Notes under the pieces: model-generated
The model's input: the letters and a program-made list of their open reading frames with translations, nothing else
What the model was told of the DNA's origin: nothing
Databases searched by the model: none
Assembly (NCBI RefSeq): GCF_002443255.2
Contig: NW_019211456.1
Coordinates: forward strand, 56,243,562-56,307,561
Length of the DNA: 64,000 bases
DNA from: Varroa destructor
Lineage: Eukaryota; Arthropoda; Arachnida; Mesostigmata; Varroidae
Direction: 5' to 3'
Translations under genes and position numbers: made by a program
In this document: piece by piece, positions 40,001 through 51,700 of the stretch
Layout of the letters: every line of letters starts with the position of its first letter
Numbering within the stretch: position 1 is the stretch's first letter

Positions 40001-41359
40001 TTAGCTACCGTAGCTCAGCAGATGTCGCGTTACCTACTGAGTTACCATTTAGAAAAATAATATTTTAGACACTATGGTGTCAGTAAGATCGTTGGTAGCT
40101 GGAACAACGGTAGTCTTATTCCAAAACGAAAATAAACGGAGTTTACCAAAAAAAGGTAAACATCTTTTTTTTTTTTCTTAGAAAATCTATTGGCATCTCT
40201 ATTCCTTTTCGAAAAAAGCAGGTACAATTATTCCAGTCTATCCGACCATAATTTACATCCAAAGAAAACAACTGTGCAATTCATTTGTGCAAAAGCTTCC
40301 AGGTCAGCAACGAGCTCTTTTGTTCCTCATTGCAAATCCTGTATCAAACTAAACGATTAATCTCTACAGCTCTCGGACAGTGTCAGGCCTACGACTATGA
40401 TCTAAAAGCATTTTCTGCTTAGGAACGTAGAAGGGACATGATGACCTCATTGATCTTGTTAGAACCTACTTTTATCGCTATTGTTTTCTGGTTATTTCTT
40501 GTTTTCATACGATCTTCGTAAAGTTTCAAAAAGATAGTAAACTATTAATATAATAATCATTTGACTATTTTAGATCTAGCACACTCTCAGAGTGTAGACC
40601 CAGTTTTCATCGTACATTTATTGATGTTGTAATTTCAGTGATAGGGATAGGCGACGAGAACGGTCACGTAGCCGCGATCGTCGAGACCGTGGCCGGGATC
40701 GAGATCGCGACGAGCGAAGACGCGATCGGGATCGCGGAGAAAGAGGGGCAGGGAACAGACGAGATCGAAGCAGGGGAGACCGAGATGAACGAGGCAAGAA
40801 AAGGAGGAGTCGCAGTAGGTCACGCGAGGAACGACGCAAGGCTAGAAGGTTTGTGTTGTATGTGACAGAAAGAGCATGTGCATTTGAACGGAAAACAATG
40901 TAATTTTGGCTATTAGTTTTTGGGCAATCGTGCAAATATGTACGGCTGAAGAACCAAAGAAAATAAAGTAACTTTTTTTTTTATAATGAACATACGTTAC
41001 TAACATTGGCCGGACATTTGCAAAATTGTCAACATAACATAAGCTTTATAGTAAGTATCATCTATCTACTATTTTTACGTATATTTAAAATTTGGTGTTG
41101 CAGATATGACGAGGACCAGCGATTTGGCCGCGACCCCGAAGACGATCGGTCGATTGACAACGGCCGCGGGGGAGGTGGTGGTGCTGCTGCTATTGGAGGG
41201 GTGGGAGGTGGTGCCGATGGAAACGGCGGGGGTCCAGGTGATGGTGAGGGACTTGAACCGTTTGAGAATGGGGTCCCTGGTTTTGTACGGGGTGACAATG
41301 GTCAGATGTTCCAGATCAAGCAGGAGCATGAAATTAAACATGAGATGCTCGACTACTAA
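34094..41359 (+). CDS. snRNP-U1-70K: U1 small nuclear ribonucleoprotein 70 kDa (U1-70K), complete, 6 coding exons
   Basis: U1-70K binds stem-loop 1 of U1 snRNA and helps U1 snRNP mark 5' splice sites. Exons: 34094-34237, 34536-34781, 35110-35191, 38209-38446, 40639-40848 and 41104-41359, 1,176 bases for 391 residues, with GT-AG borders and consistent phases (0,0,1,2,2). [20 protein letters not shown] opens the protein as in the family. The RRM spans about residues 100-182, with RNP2 LFIARI (104-109) and RNP1 RGYAFIEY (143-150), followed by the hallmark [20 protein letters not shown]. Residues about 210-306 are an Arg/Ser/Asp/Glu-rich tail, 328-350 is Gly-rich, and the end is [14 protein letters not shown]. 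The protein is slightly shorter than the human one (437 residues). Intron 3 is 3,017 bases, far longer than introns 1, 2 and 5 (255-328). Confidence 0.98.
35192..38208 (+). other. U1-70K intron 3 (large, with donor-site cluster)
   Basis: This 3 kb intron splits the RRM after ERDMH. Between 36881 and 37029 it carries five donor-like sequences (GCG|GTAAGG, CAA|GTAAGT, GTG|GTAAGT, AAG|GTAAGG, CAG|GTAAAC), after an acceptor-like TTTCTCTAAG ending at 36860. Splicing of exon 3 to 36861 gives a frame that stops at TAA after about 21 codons. An AT-rich run lies at about 37563-37590 and a (GT)n run near the 3' end. The minus-strand frame at 35990-36187 is not recognisable. Confidence 0.8.
38140..38167 (+). 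repeat. (GT)n microsatellite before U1-70K exon 4
   Basis: About 28 bases of GT repeat with one interruption end 41 bases before the exon 4 acceptor (AG at 38207-38208). In RNA this is a (GU)n tract, a known binding site class for TDP-43 and CELF/Bruno-type splicing regulators. A regulatory role here is inference from position. Confidence 0.85.
38447..40638 (+). other. U1-70K intron 4
   Basis: 2,192 bases without recognisable genes. ATACAGGGTG at 38848-38857, followed by AACCGTCAAAATAG, resembles the terminal sequence of mariner-type miniature elements. I could not find the inverted partner, so an intact element is not shown. Confidence 0.6.
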
Positions 41360-41613
41360 GTGTAGGACAGGTTTGTCGGAGCACCCTGATACAGCAAAGA
41401 GGTCTTTTGTAGGAAAATGCTGAACATAACCGAAAGAAGTTTATTGCCTAGTAGATGTAAAGAAAGGGCACGCTTAACAAACAACATTGTCGGTCATCCG
41501 CACATTACTAGAAGCTCCCTATTTATGTATTGCTAGTTTCCCTAAAGAAAAGGTGGAAACATCTGGAGCATAGGTGAGCTTTTTTTCGGAACTTAAGCTT
41601 AAGCTAACCTGTA

Positions 41614-41620
<7 letters not shown>

Positions 41621-41655
<35 letters not shown>
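41621..41655. repeat. (AT)n microsatellite next to the assembly gap
   Basis: Thirty-five bases of TA repeat just before the run of N. The repeat likely caused the assembly break; its true length is unknown. Confidence 0.95.
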
Positions 41656-41658
<3 letters not shown>

Positions 41659-41663
41659 TACAT

Positions 41664-41763
41664 NNNNNNNNNNNNNNNNNNNNNNNNNNNNNNNNNNNNN
41701 NNNNNNNNNNNNNNNNNNNNNNNNNNNNNNNNNNNNNNNNNNNNNNNNNNNNNNNNNNNNNNN
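41664..41763. other. Assembly gap (100 N)
   Basis: Exactly 100 undetermined bases, a conventional placeholder, flanked by a TA repeat on the left and a GA repeat on the right (about 41771-41793). It falls in the presumed 3' untranslated region of U1-70K, so coding sequence is not affected. Confidence 0.98.
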
Positions 41764-41896
41764 TATAAATAGAGAGAGAGAGAGAGAGAGAGATTGCTAG
41801 GGACATGTAACGAGTGAAATTAGCTCTAAGCCGTAATTATTTGTGAAAATGGAATTCAAACGTTTGCTGAACATCAATAGGATATGTGATTCTGTA

Positions 41897-41902
41897 AATA
41901 AA
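41897..41902 (+). terminator. Polyadenylation signal candidate for U1-70K
   Basis: AATAAA, 538 bases after the U1-70K stop codon (the gap is counted as 100). A second AATAAA follows near 41989. They give a plausible transcript end before the convergent minus-strand genes. Confidence 0.5.
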
Positions 41903-41999
41903 GTGTTTCCGTTTTTCCTTCAATAATAATAATAGTATTGACGGTCCGCATTGGCATATTCAACAACAAACAATTTCACATTAACACAATCAATAAAAA

Positions 42000-43960
42000 A
42001 AGAAGTTAATAGAGTTACAAGAGAAGATACGATGCTACTAGTGGGAAGCGGTCCATGTTTAAAAAATCTGGGTATATATTGAATGGTTTAGCCCGTGGCA
42101 GGGTGTGTATTATTGCAACTGATAGCTGCTGTAATAAACAAAAAATACTATGAGGAACAGATCTGCACTATTTTCATTTCAAATATTGGCCATTTTTCAT
42201 CACAATCAATTTGTCAAGGTGGATGCTTCGCGTATTTGCTTAAGAAATTAGCTAAGCTTCTTTGTTTTGTTTACATACTGTTGTAAGAAAAATGACAGAT
42301 ACATCATAGATGGCATATCTGTTGCTTTTCTTAAAACCAGTACGTTATTGTTTTTCTCCAACATACATACATTTAAGTATTCATATATTCATATATATAT
42401 TATTCATTAAGTATTCATAATAATCTCTCGAAGGTATAGCTTTGCAAGAAAAAAACGTTGTTTTTTAACATGTCATTTTGAGGGACACTTATAGATACTA
42501 CATGGTATTTTTAATAATTACAAAATATTTGGCAGTTTGTTGATCTCAGTACATTAGTTACTCTTTGTGATATTTGAATATAACATCCAGCTTTATCATA
42601 GCTACACCGTTGCCTTGATTCAGTCGCCGTTGAGCTTAAGGATTCCACAGCAATGTCTGTAAAACTATAGCGATCGATTGGATTCTTCATACTTCTTTCG
42701 GACTGCGTGTGTTTCGAAACTCCTATCCCTAATTGACAACACCTTAGCACAGATACATTATAGTTGGTGTTGCTGATGATATCATGATGTATAGGCACTC
42801 CATCTCGACTCATCTCTTGCCCTCATTAAGGGTGGTATATACAGACATAGGTGAGAAATAAAAAAGTATGTTTAACCCACCACTTTTGTTGTTATATAAT
42901 ATAACAGGGAAAATATATACACTTTCCCTGGTTTGTTTCTAAAAAAGGATGACCTTTGGCAGCCGGACTATGATACAAGGTTCTTGACTGACTATCATAC
43001 AAGGTATAAGTTAGTTCTATTACTATAAATATTTTGTTCGTACTTTATTGAAAAGTTTAGTTAATTTCAAGTTGCAAATTTAAAGCAACTTAGGGGTACG
43101 TTGGATGTTGGGATAAAAGAAGTGCTAACAGCTTCAAGCACTTTTTCCTTGGCATGTGCTGGATTTATTTTCAACCACTAATATCGGATTTAATCTAATA
43201 GAAAAGGCGTATTTTCATATGTTCATCAACGAATAGGAATGTTTTTATTATTTTAAGATTATTATTATTATTTTAAAATTGATCATTATTTTCTCAAATC
43301 TGTTTATCATACACGTACACAAATCGTAATTAAAATATACATTTATGTACATTGAGTATTTCACAATGTCTTGATTCGAGAACTCTTCAGAGATATTTGA
43401 ATTCGGGGCTAAGTCCTTTTCGGGGTTTTAAAAAAATACCTAAAAACCAAAAACGCTCCTTCTTTCTTAGAGCTCTTGGTTTTACAAACTTTATCACAAC
43501 CGTTCTATGCAACCTAGTCTTTCAGAAATTAAGCTTTTTTCAGATTTAAATCCTAAACAATTATCGGTCTCGTTGGCCAGTTGGTGCAATTTCCATCGCG
43601 TCGTCAATCTCATACCTCTAGAGACCCCAGAACGATGTGTAAAGCTATTTTTTTGCCCCATCACTCCGTAAACCTCGTCAAAGAGTAAATATTCACCGTT
43701 GAAAATATGGTTCAATGCCCAACTGTGTTTGAATAAAAACATTTGTTATAATGTTAAATAGTCATGGTAAAACCCAACCGGGAATGACTGTTGTTGTTTT
43801 TGATGTTTCTGTATTTGTATTTGCTTTTTGTTCATCTTCGGAATATTTAGCAGTTTTCTTAAATTATTGTTCAATTGCCGCGCAAGAGAGAACATCCATA
43901 TAAAAGGACCGAGGAAGATGTCTTCAGACGTCTCTCTACTGCGCGCGCATCAACCTCTGA
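42000..43960. other. Intergenic space between convergent genes
   Basis: About 2 kb between the 3' ends of U1-70K and the minus-strand gene. No supported gene. A near-exact 15-base direct repeat (GACTATGATACAAGG and GACTATCATACAAGG, at 42966 and 42990) and an 8-base stem around 42906-42930 are the only small structures noticed. Confidence 0.6.
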
Positions 43961-43969
43961 AGGTCGGAT

Positions 43970-43975
43970 TTTATT
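43970..43975 (-). terminator. Polyadenylation signal candidate, minus strand
   Basis: AATAAA on the minus strand, 88 bases after the stop codon of the exon ending at 44063. It supports that exon as a true 3' end. Confidence 0.5.
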
Positions 43976-44062
43976 CTCTTTGAATCATTGGATCCATTGA
44001 GTGGGAGCGTAAAACTGCGAATGACGCTTGCCCAGCAGTCTGGTAAGATTCAACAGTCGTAC

Positions 44063-45146
44063 CTAGTGAACAACTTTTAATTTCCTACGGATGTTATCTA
44101 ATCGCCTAAAGGTTCCAAGCTTGCTGCGACCACCGTTGAAATCATCAATATGCTGCCAGCCAGTTCGAGCAGCTTTCATGAACTTCTCGGCTACATCTTC
44201 ATTTGTCGATGTATAGGCTCCTGCAATACTGAGAAGAGCGGGTGAAGCCAGATGCTTCTGGGCGTCGAACTGGAACATTGGACCTGGTGCACATGTTTCA
44301 GTAGTCAGCTATCAAAGACAGATCACAATATATAAAGAGTGAGGCACACTGTAAGCAGCTGCGACATAGCGGAGTTCTAAAACAGCCATTACTCAACTAA
44401 CACTGCTTTTAAGCTTATCGTAAACAAAGTGTCCAGGATTTGAATCGAAGGTTGGCCTGCTGTTTGTACCGAAAATGCGTTTATCCAGTATTCGTGCTAC
44501 CAGAAAAAAAACTAGTTTTCTCTAGACAAAAATTACGAAAAACGCTATCGAACCACAGAGAGAAGGTTTATATTTGGGATGAACATCAGCTATTGTTTAA
44601 TGTCTTTTCGCCAGACGAACTCCCACTGAAATCATAAACTTATAGAATCAACGGTGTATACCATTGAAAATCATCATACAGCTCGCGTGGATTGCAAGAA
44701 AAATTTTCATGCGTCACCATGGGCGGTCCTCAATGACTCAATTATGAATGAAAGCATCATTAGCAAATTCACTAAGGTCATTTGTGATGACCACAATGAC
44801 TTTGATGTCATATTATGTTATATTTTAGGTTTCTTCACTTGTTTGGGCTTTTGGGACTACTGCTAAGCCAAAATTTAAGTCGACTGTTTTTTTTTTAAAT
44901 ATGGCGTTCTTAAACGAGTATAAACATACCAATGTTTCTGCCTTCCCGGTTACTAATAAGAGTTTTTTGAATTTAAAGAAGTTTGAAACGAATTTTCCAC
45001 GCTTTTTATAAACTCCAGAATTAATGACTTACCTGTTCGCCGCTTATTGCGCGTCCGACGGTGTCCGCTGTTCGATACGCTGTACTGTAGGCCATTATGT
45101 CTGCTTGCAAGTCATCGGGCATCTCAACCGGATTACACATACGGAT
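44063..45146 (-). CDS. Two 3' exons of an unidentified gene (or alternative 3' end of the upstream gene)
   Basis: Minus-strand exon 45146-45033 (38 codons) has a pyrimidine-rich acceptor (AACAG|ATCCGT) and a perfect donor (CAG|GTAAGT). It encodes NPVEMPDDLQADIMAYSTAY and ends AISGEQ in phase 0. Exon 44308-44063 begins in phase 0 with LTTETCAPGPMFQFDAQKHL, continues AEKFMKAARTGWQHIDDFNG and ends RRKLKVVH before TAG, with AATAAA 88 bases on. The composition is soluble, mixed helical and unlike chance frames. I do not recognise the family. An ATG two codons into the first exon would give a 117-residue protein. No upstream exon was found between 45.15 kb and the AATAAA at 45.56 kb, so these exons may instead be spliced from the propeller-like gene upstream. 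Confidence 0.5.
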
Positions 45147-45558
45147 CTGTTTGCAACAAAGCGGAGTTGGATGAAAAAATGGCCAAAGCCAAAGCAGACA
45201 GTATGTGTAAGTAAGTATCAGCGCTTAATCTAGGTCCTAGTATATAATAAAGTGCATTTTTATTAGCGACTGTAGATCTGTGCGTTTTTAAAATCAAAGC
45301 TCTTCTGCTGGTCATTTGTCATATCTCGGAACAACAATTTTATATATTATCATTATCTAATGCGTCTATCGAAAGTAACCCGTTCATGCTCAGTAGGAGT
45401 CCATTTACGGACACGCTCAATGACTCTATATTTCAGTAATATAAAAGAACGTAAGAGTTATTGCCGTTATTTTGAAAAAAAACGGTACCCTGCAAATATA
45501 CTACCAAATGTAGTACACTGAAAACAGCAGTTTCTGGAATCTGAAGTTATTACACTGG

Positions 45559-45564
45559 TTTATT
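45559..45564 (-). terminator. Polyadenylation signal candidate for the propeller-like gene
   Basis: Minus-strand AATAAA, about 160 bases after the TAA at 45723-45725. It is consistent with transcription of the six-exon form ending near 45.54 kb. Confidence 0.4.
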
Positions 45565-45722
45565 CTGTAAACTCCGACCTCTCCTTCAAAAATTTCGCTA
45601 TTTTTAGAAAATTCGGAAAGAAGAATTAGTTTCACTAGAATACACCAGGGGAGCGCCGTAGCTTTTTGGCACTACAGTTGGGTGAAGGCGGGCATCTCTC
45701 CGGACTAAAGTTTGTTTCTTTT

Positions 45723-48700
45723 TTACTCTGGTGTCCAATAATCGAGGTCGCAATAATAACTCATGTCCTCCCCAACCTGGTACACGCCGGTCTCATCCCA
45801 AACGAAGCCGAACCCCGCGCTACGATAGTTCTTATGTAGTATTTTGGCCGGCTTGTTTGAATTAAGGTACGCCGCCGTCATCGTGTCGCCCTGCAACACA
45901 GTACATTGTTTATTTATTAGGTTAGCTCATAAACAATGGCGTTCTATTTACTTCTATACCATTAGAAAATGCTATTTTTCCTCTCCAGACCCGTTGTAAT
46001 TTCATTGTGCGGTAAACAGAATCCCCGTGCACTATAGAATTCCGTACGGTAACTAATGTTTAGGTGGACTGGAGTTGTACGTTCCTGCTGAAGAAAATAT
46101 GTGTTTTTGACACTGGCTATATTTTGTTTTTCACCGAGACTCGACAGCTGCCAACCCTGCAACCCTGGGATATATGTGTTGTATACCGTGTATTTATACC
46201 TTAAAGGATTACTTGAAGGTGGTTTGTAAAACTTTAAAAAACATGACCTTTTATTATCATTCGATGTGTCGCCCGACACCGAGCTATACGAAGCCATTTC
46301 TACACAGAATTGTTACGAGTAACGAGAACTGGTATCTCTACGTCACTATGAAAGAGACAAAGGAACGGATAGCTTCGGGAGCTATAGATAAGCTTAGGGT
46401 CAGGTCAGATGTCTATTATAAATATACATGTAATTTGCATGTAGTAGGACATGGAGGGTCTTCTAAACTGAACGACAACGCTTGGAAAAGACAAAGTAAT
46501 CAACAAGAATCTGTATTGGTTCAGTTGTATCGAATGAATAAGAAAGATATGAAAAGTAATGCGAAGTCATCTTTCTCCGTAACAATCCTAGTAGCGTATG
46601 GCGAAAAATTGTTGAAGCTGCATTGCAAAAGCTTGAAGCAGATTTGGATGCACGGATTCTTGCACATTAGGCTTGGTCATTTTTGGCTAGACCAAAGTAA
46701 ATCAATAGAAAATTGATTGATTGATGTTCTAGAGAATGGCTATAAAGACAAAATGGCTTTATTTGCAACTAAGAAGTGAGTATAATATTGCGTTTTTGGC
46801 ACTGGGTAAACAAAACGCTGTTTGTTGTGTATAAATTAAATAGTTAAGAAAATGTTTCAGTGCTAAATTCACGCATTCTCCATAAATGCATGAAAATGTG
46901 TTATTTCAATATTAGTTTAAGCGTTTAATTCGTGATACGTTTACGATCAAAGAAGTGCCCGAAAACAACGTCAATATTTTAATTTTTTTAGCAAGTATAA
47001 AAATAAACAGTGGTCATTTTGTAGCGAATGTACTAATCCGTTTTATCCGGTATCCTTTTTTATAACGAATCGAAACAATAATTAACTAATCTAGCTAGAT
47101 TCACGTTAAGTCCTGCGTCCTTCCAAATACCCAATAATCCACCAGTGCGGTAATAATAGCATTCCGTGTAGCTAGCTTTGCACAGAGCGGCCAGATTGAT
47201 TTCTTAGGCAAAAATATGTTATATTTCTAACGATAGTCTTATTAGCATAAACAACATATATAGTGATAAGATTTTGCTTATTTCTGTTTTATCATACGAT
47301 CATGTCGTATGTCGTTCCTACGAATCTGATCTAGTGTCATGACGAACCTGTAGCACAGTAATGCGCCCAAGAAACATAACTCTGAACGTGCTGTCCATAT
47401 CGATTGGTACTTCGATGCTGGCGAGCGGTGCACATCCAGTACCGCTAAGCCTGTATACTGTATTTCCGTACATTGCGAATACAACAGTGCGGTCATGTGA
47501 AAGACAATAGCCGCGCAGGTGCTGATCGCTGGAACAACGAATAAAGTTAGGTTTTTGCTATTTCATGATTCGTCTGAAGGATAGACAGTCTCGTAACTCG
47601 TAAGATTTCAAAATTACCGCTGGTATTTTTCTCCTTTTAAAAGAAAATTTTGGTTATCCAAATTCCTCGATCCAATGGTATGTAAACTTTCATTTTTTAG
47701 CGTGCTTAAATCATGAGTAAATTTCACATCATAGATACGAAATTTAACGCAAAAAGTCTTAATAATTGTCTCTGCAATTGACATCAGTGGGTTACAAAAT
47801 AATGAGGAATGTACCCATAACTCCAAAGTTATATATGCTTGAGAGAAAACCGAATTAGTGGGGTAGTGCTTGGTGTTGATCTTCCTAGACGACATGGTCA
47901 TCTTTACCTCATTGAGGGCTCGAAAGCTTCGGCTTGAACTCGTTTGATGCTGGTAGTACTTGGGTTCCAATAATCAGCGCGGATGGGAGGGACTTCGCTG
48001 GTAAAATCCAACATCGAGCATGACCTGTCCATGTCAGTAAAAAGGCGACTATAATATATTGCTGTAGTAAATAACATGAATAGGATGAGAATATGAAAAT
48101 ACCCAAAAAACACGTCGTTCAGAGCCGGCTACCCCTAAGACTCACTAGGTATGCTAGATAGGCTTAGGAATAGATACACCTCAAAAAGTACATATGCATA
48201 TGTTATTTAATATAGATACTCGAAAAAGCGAATAAAGATAAGAACGTAAATAATATAAGATATTGCTATTGATGTACATGATGTATGCGAGCACGTAAGG
48301 TAAGTACAGGGAATTCTCTTTTTCATCTGGAAACTCGTTAATACTGGCCTTACCTCCCAAGGCCTGGATCACTCGTGCGATTTGAGCGAAAACTTAAATC
48401 GTCAGTAGAATTGTTCATTTGTGCCTTTTCGGACAACTTTGGATTGAACTTGGCATTTAACTCGCTGAACGGAACGAACAATACGCCATGATCATAAAAG
48501 AGCACAACTAGGGCGTCTTGTTTGACCTGCAACACCAATTCACAGTATTATGTACCTATGTAAAAACTCACAATATCTAAAATGGTTTATATATCGCAAG
48601 GCTTTCAATCGCGTTTGCTTAATTGAATTATCTTTAGTACCCGTATATGCCCATAATGTCATTAATTACATATAATGTGGATCAGTAGGATTTTGTTAAA

Positions 48701-51700
48701 TTATAACGTGTGCATATTTATGCTGGTGTAAAAAAACCCCGCGTCACTTAGGCATTTCTCCCCAAGCTTTCCCTCTTGTAGATTTTTATTATTGTAAACA
48801 CTTTCCGACTTGTAACGTTTGACATCGGTCTTTGCTCGATTGCTTACGCCAATGTTACGCCAGATAACCAGAAAAAGGGATAAAAAATGTATATATATAT
48901 TAGTCTGGGTAATAAATTCCCGCGATTTCTTCCAAAGCTTTAATTTCCCATTTCCGTTCACTTGTTTATTTTTTAGTATATAATTCGAAGAGGCTTCCTG
49001 TACTCCGACAGCTAATATCAGAAGAATTCGAACTCCTCAAGCGAATTCCTCAAAGATGGGTATTTTGTCGACGCCAGAACGCTGCCAAAACAGCTCTGGA
49101 TATTATTTCGTATACGGTAATAGCCTTATCATTGAGAGGGCCGCTCAACTATTGTTTGTCAAATTTAAAAACGGTATTCGGAACGTAGACGATGTCTCTC
49201 GCTTTGGCCGACCGTCAGAGTTGGGCACTTTTGAATTAGGACGACCGGCGAACAACTTGCTAATAATATAATTGGACAAAAAACAAGATGGCCGTTAAGC
49301 ACCTGAAATTCCTTAGGGTTGGGCATTGGGCACCTTGTAATATCTCTGAATCTAACAACGAATTACAGCTTAACGCTGTATTGAGCGTCGCGCCGCTGCA
49401 ATGATCGATTGTTGCACAGAATCGTTACCGAGGATGGGAAGTGGTACCTTTTAAAGGATTAGAATGGGTGACTCCAAAAAAGAAATCAAGGCCCATGTTC
49501 CAGCCAGATCTTCATGCAAAAAGATTATGCCTTTCATGTGGGACTGCAAGGACCTAATTCACTGTGAAGCATTTATTCTGCACCAAACATTTGGTCAGTA
49601 CGTTTATCTGGCCCAGTTGCATTGAATGAACCACGTTATCTGGGAGAAAAAGTCGGAGAGATGAAACTGGCATCCCGTTCTATACGATCTCACACAAAGC
49701 AAACATCATCAAAGCTGTTATCAAAGGTTTCGGACTTCGAATGGAAGGTTTTGTCGCACCTTTCACATTCCTTGGACCTTGCGCTGCTGGATTCCATCTT
49801 TTCTGTTCATTATTAGGGAGAGTTATTTTCATAGCCTAACTTTCGATAGCAATTGACATTTCAAAACGTGGTTGGAAAACTTCTTCGAAACGAAGCCCGC
49901 TATTTTCTAGCAAGACAGCTTATATCATTTGGTAACAATGACGAAGAATAGCTAAAATAATAGCTTATTATCATATAAATATCAGAAGTCATGTTTTTTC
50001 ATATAATAAGAAAAACGGGATTTGTTATCAAACTTAATGTGTAATATTCTTCCTCTTGACAGGGTTAAAAGTGCATACAACGTTAGAAGTGGCAAGTATA
50101 ACGTCATTATTTTCATAACAAAAAGTTTCCCAGATGGCTTAGAGGTAATATGCCTCTGGATCTGTGACATTATAACGCGCTGTTTTTTTTTCATCTTTGA
50201 TTCCGTGAAGCTCCTGTGCAGTTAATGCTAATAGATTGTACAAGCACACACTGGGGAGTCCTGCGAGAGATTACCTGCAATGTGCAGCTTTTCACGCGCG
50301 TCAACATTGTTCTCGCTTGCCTTGTTTCAATATCGTACATGACGATGGCATAATCGTCTCCATTAGGCAACGGCCAGAACAGCGAGTTAAAGCTGCGCGT
50401 GTAGGCCACTTCGCGGTAGACGGACACGTCGAGTTCAGTGGCGATTGAGACGACGCGGTCCCACTGTTGTGGGACATGCGTCAGCAACAGCAAGATGTGC
50501 AGCATCCCATCGGTGCAGAGCACGCCAACGCGCGTATGGCCGTCGTGCGAGAGGTTTATTATCTTCAAATAAATCAGTGAATATGGATAGACAAACAAAA
50601 TTATCATGTAACATTACGTGCATTATGGCTAAATGGCAAAATACTATTAACTACTGATGCCCGTTACAGCAGGATCGGCGTGGCTTTGAAATGACATACA
50701 TGCTTTCATATACTACAGAATTGAGAATATGTACAAGACGAGTTGTCAGCGACTAGGTCGGCTATCCATAGATTAAAAGTAAAGTGTAATACTCAAATGA
50801 CTATTACTACCGGATATAACCTGCCTCGAAAACATCAAGTTATTTGCGCCTACCTTCTCGTAGGAATAAAAGAGTATGATATTTTTGCTATGAAATACGG
50901 AAAATAGACGCCTTTGCTTTAGACATTAAACGCTCCAGATTTTGATGCCAAACGTCAAACACTAATTGATGTCAGCTAGAAATTACTAGACCAAAGCTGA
51001 GTCCCGTTGCCTTTAAATTTATTAATATGTACATTGTACACAAAGCTATTATGTGGCATGTTGAAAAGTTACTGTAGACTGACGGCTCATACTTTTAACA
51101 GTAATTTTATTAATAAATACAGGTATCCCTTTGTCTTTATAATTTGTGTATGCTTTGCAGTTCGTTCGAGAGCTTTTATGGATCGAAATGACCTTGATTT
51201 CGTTTTCCAGTATTTTCTTATCTGGAACGGCTTGAAGGTGAAATATTCAAACCATTGACATCTATACATTTTGTTGCGCACAGTACACTTCAATGCTCCA
51301 CTAGGAACATAACTAAGGACCCATATAGCATAAAACTGTCATAGAACTACTCGGTTGTTTAGCCATTGAGTGAGATAGACGAGGACTAATTATTTCCGTC
51401 GAGGCAGGGTTTTCTTGTGTGAGTTCAAAAAAAAAAACAACTTTTATATGGCTATTGATATTGGCAACGACTTGAGTGCGAGCGTACGTGTTGCTTGTTC
51501 ACGATTAATCGAACGTGTATCTATACGTGTATATCTTGACATACCTCGACGATACTTTTCCTGCAGGTGAAGATGGGCTTCCCTGCGTGAGCTGCATTAT
51601 CACGCGTGGCAAGGCAGCAGTATAGCTTGCGGCTAAGACTTTCTGAGAGCGTGTAGAATACACTATTCGGTCGAATGACGCAGACACGTGTCACCTGATT

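Noticed and set aside
43560..43640. Segment with tRNA-like GGCCAGTTGGT.
   Set aside because: No anticodon or T arm and no acceptor pairing could be drawn.
45100..45233. Plus-strand frame AELDEKMAKAKADS near 45.16 kb as coding.
   Set aside because: It overlaps the pyrimidine-rich acceptor tract of the better supported minus-strand exon, and no plus-strand splice partner was found.
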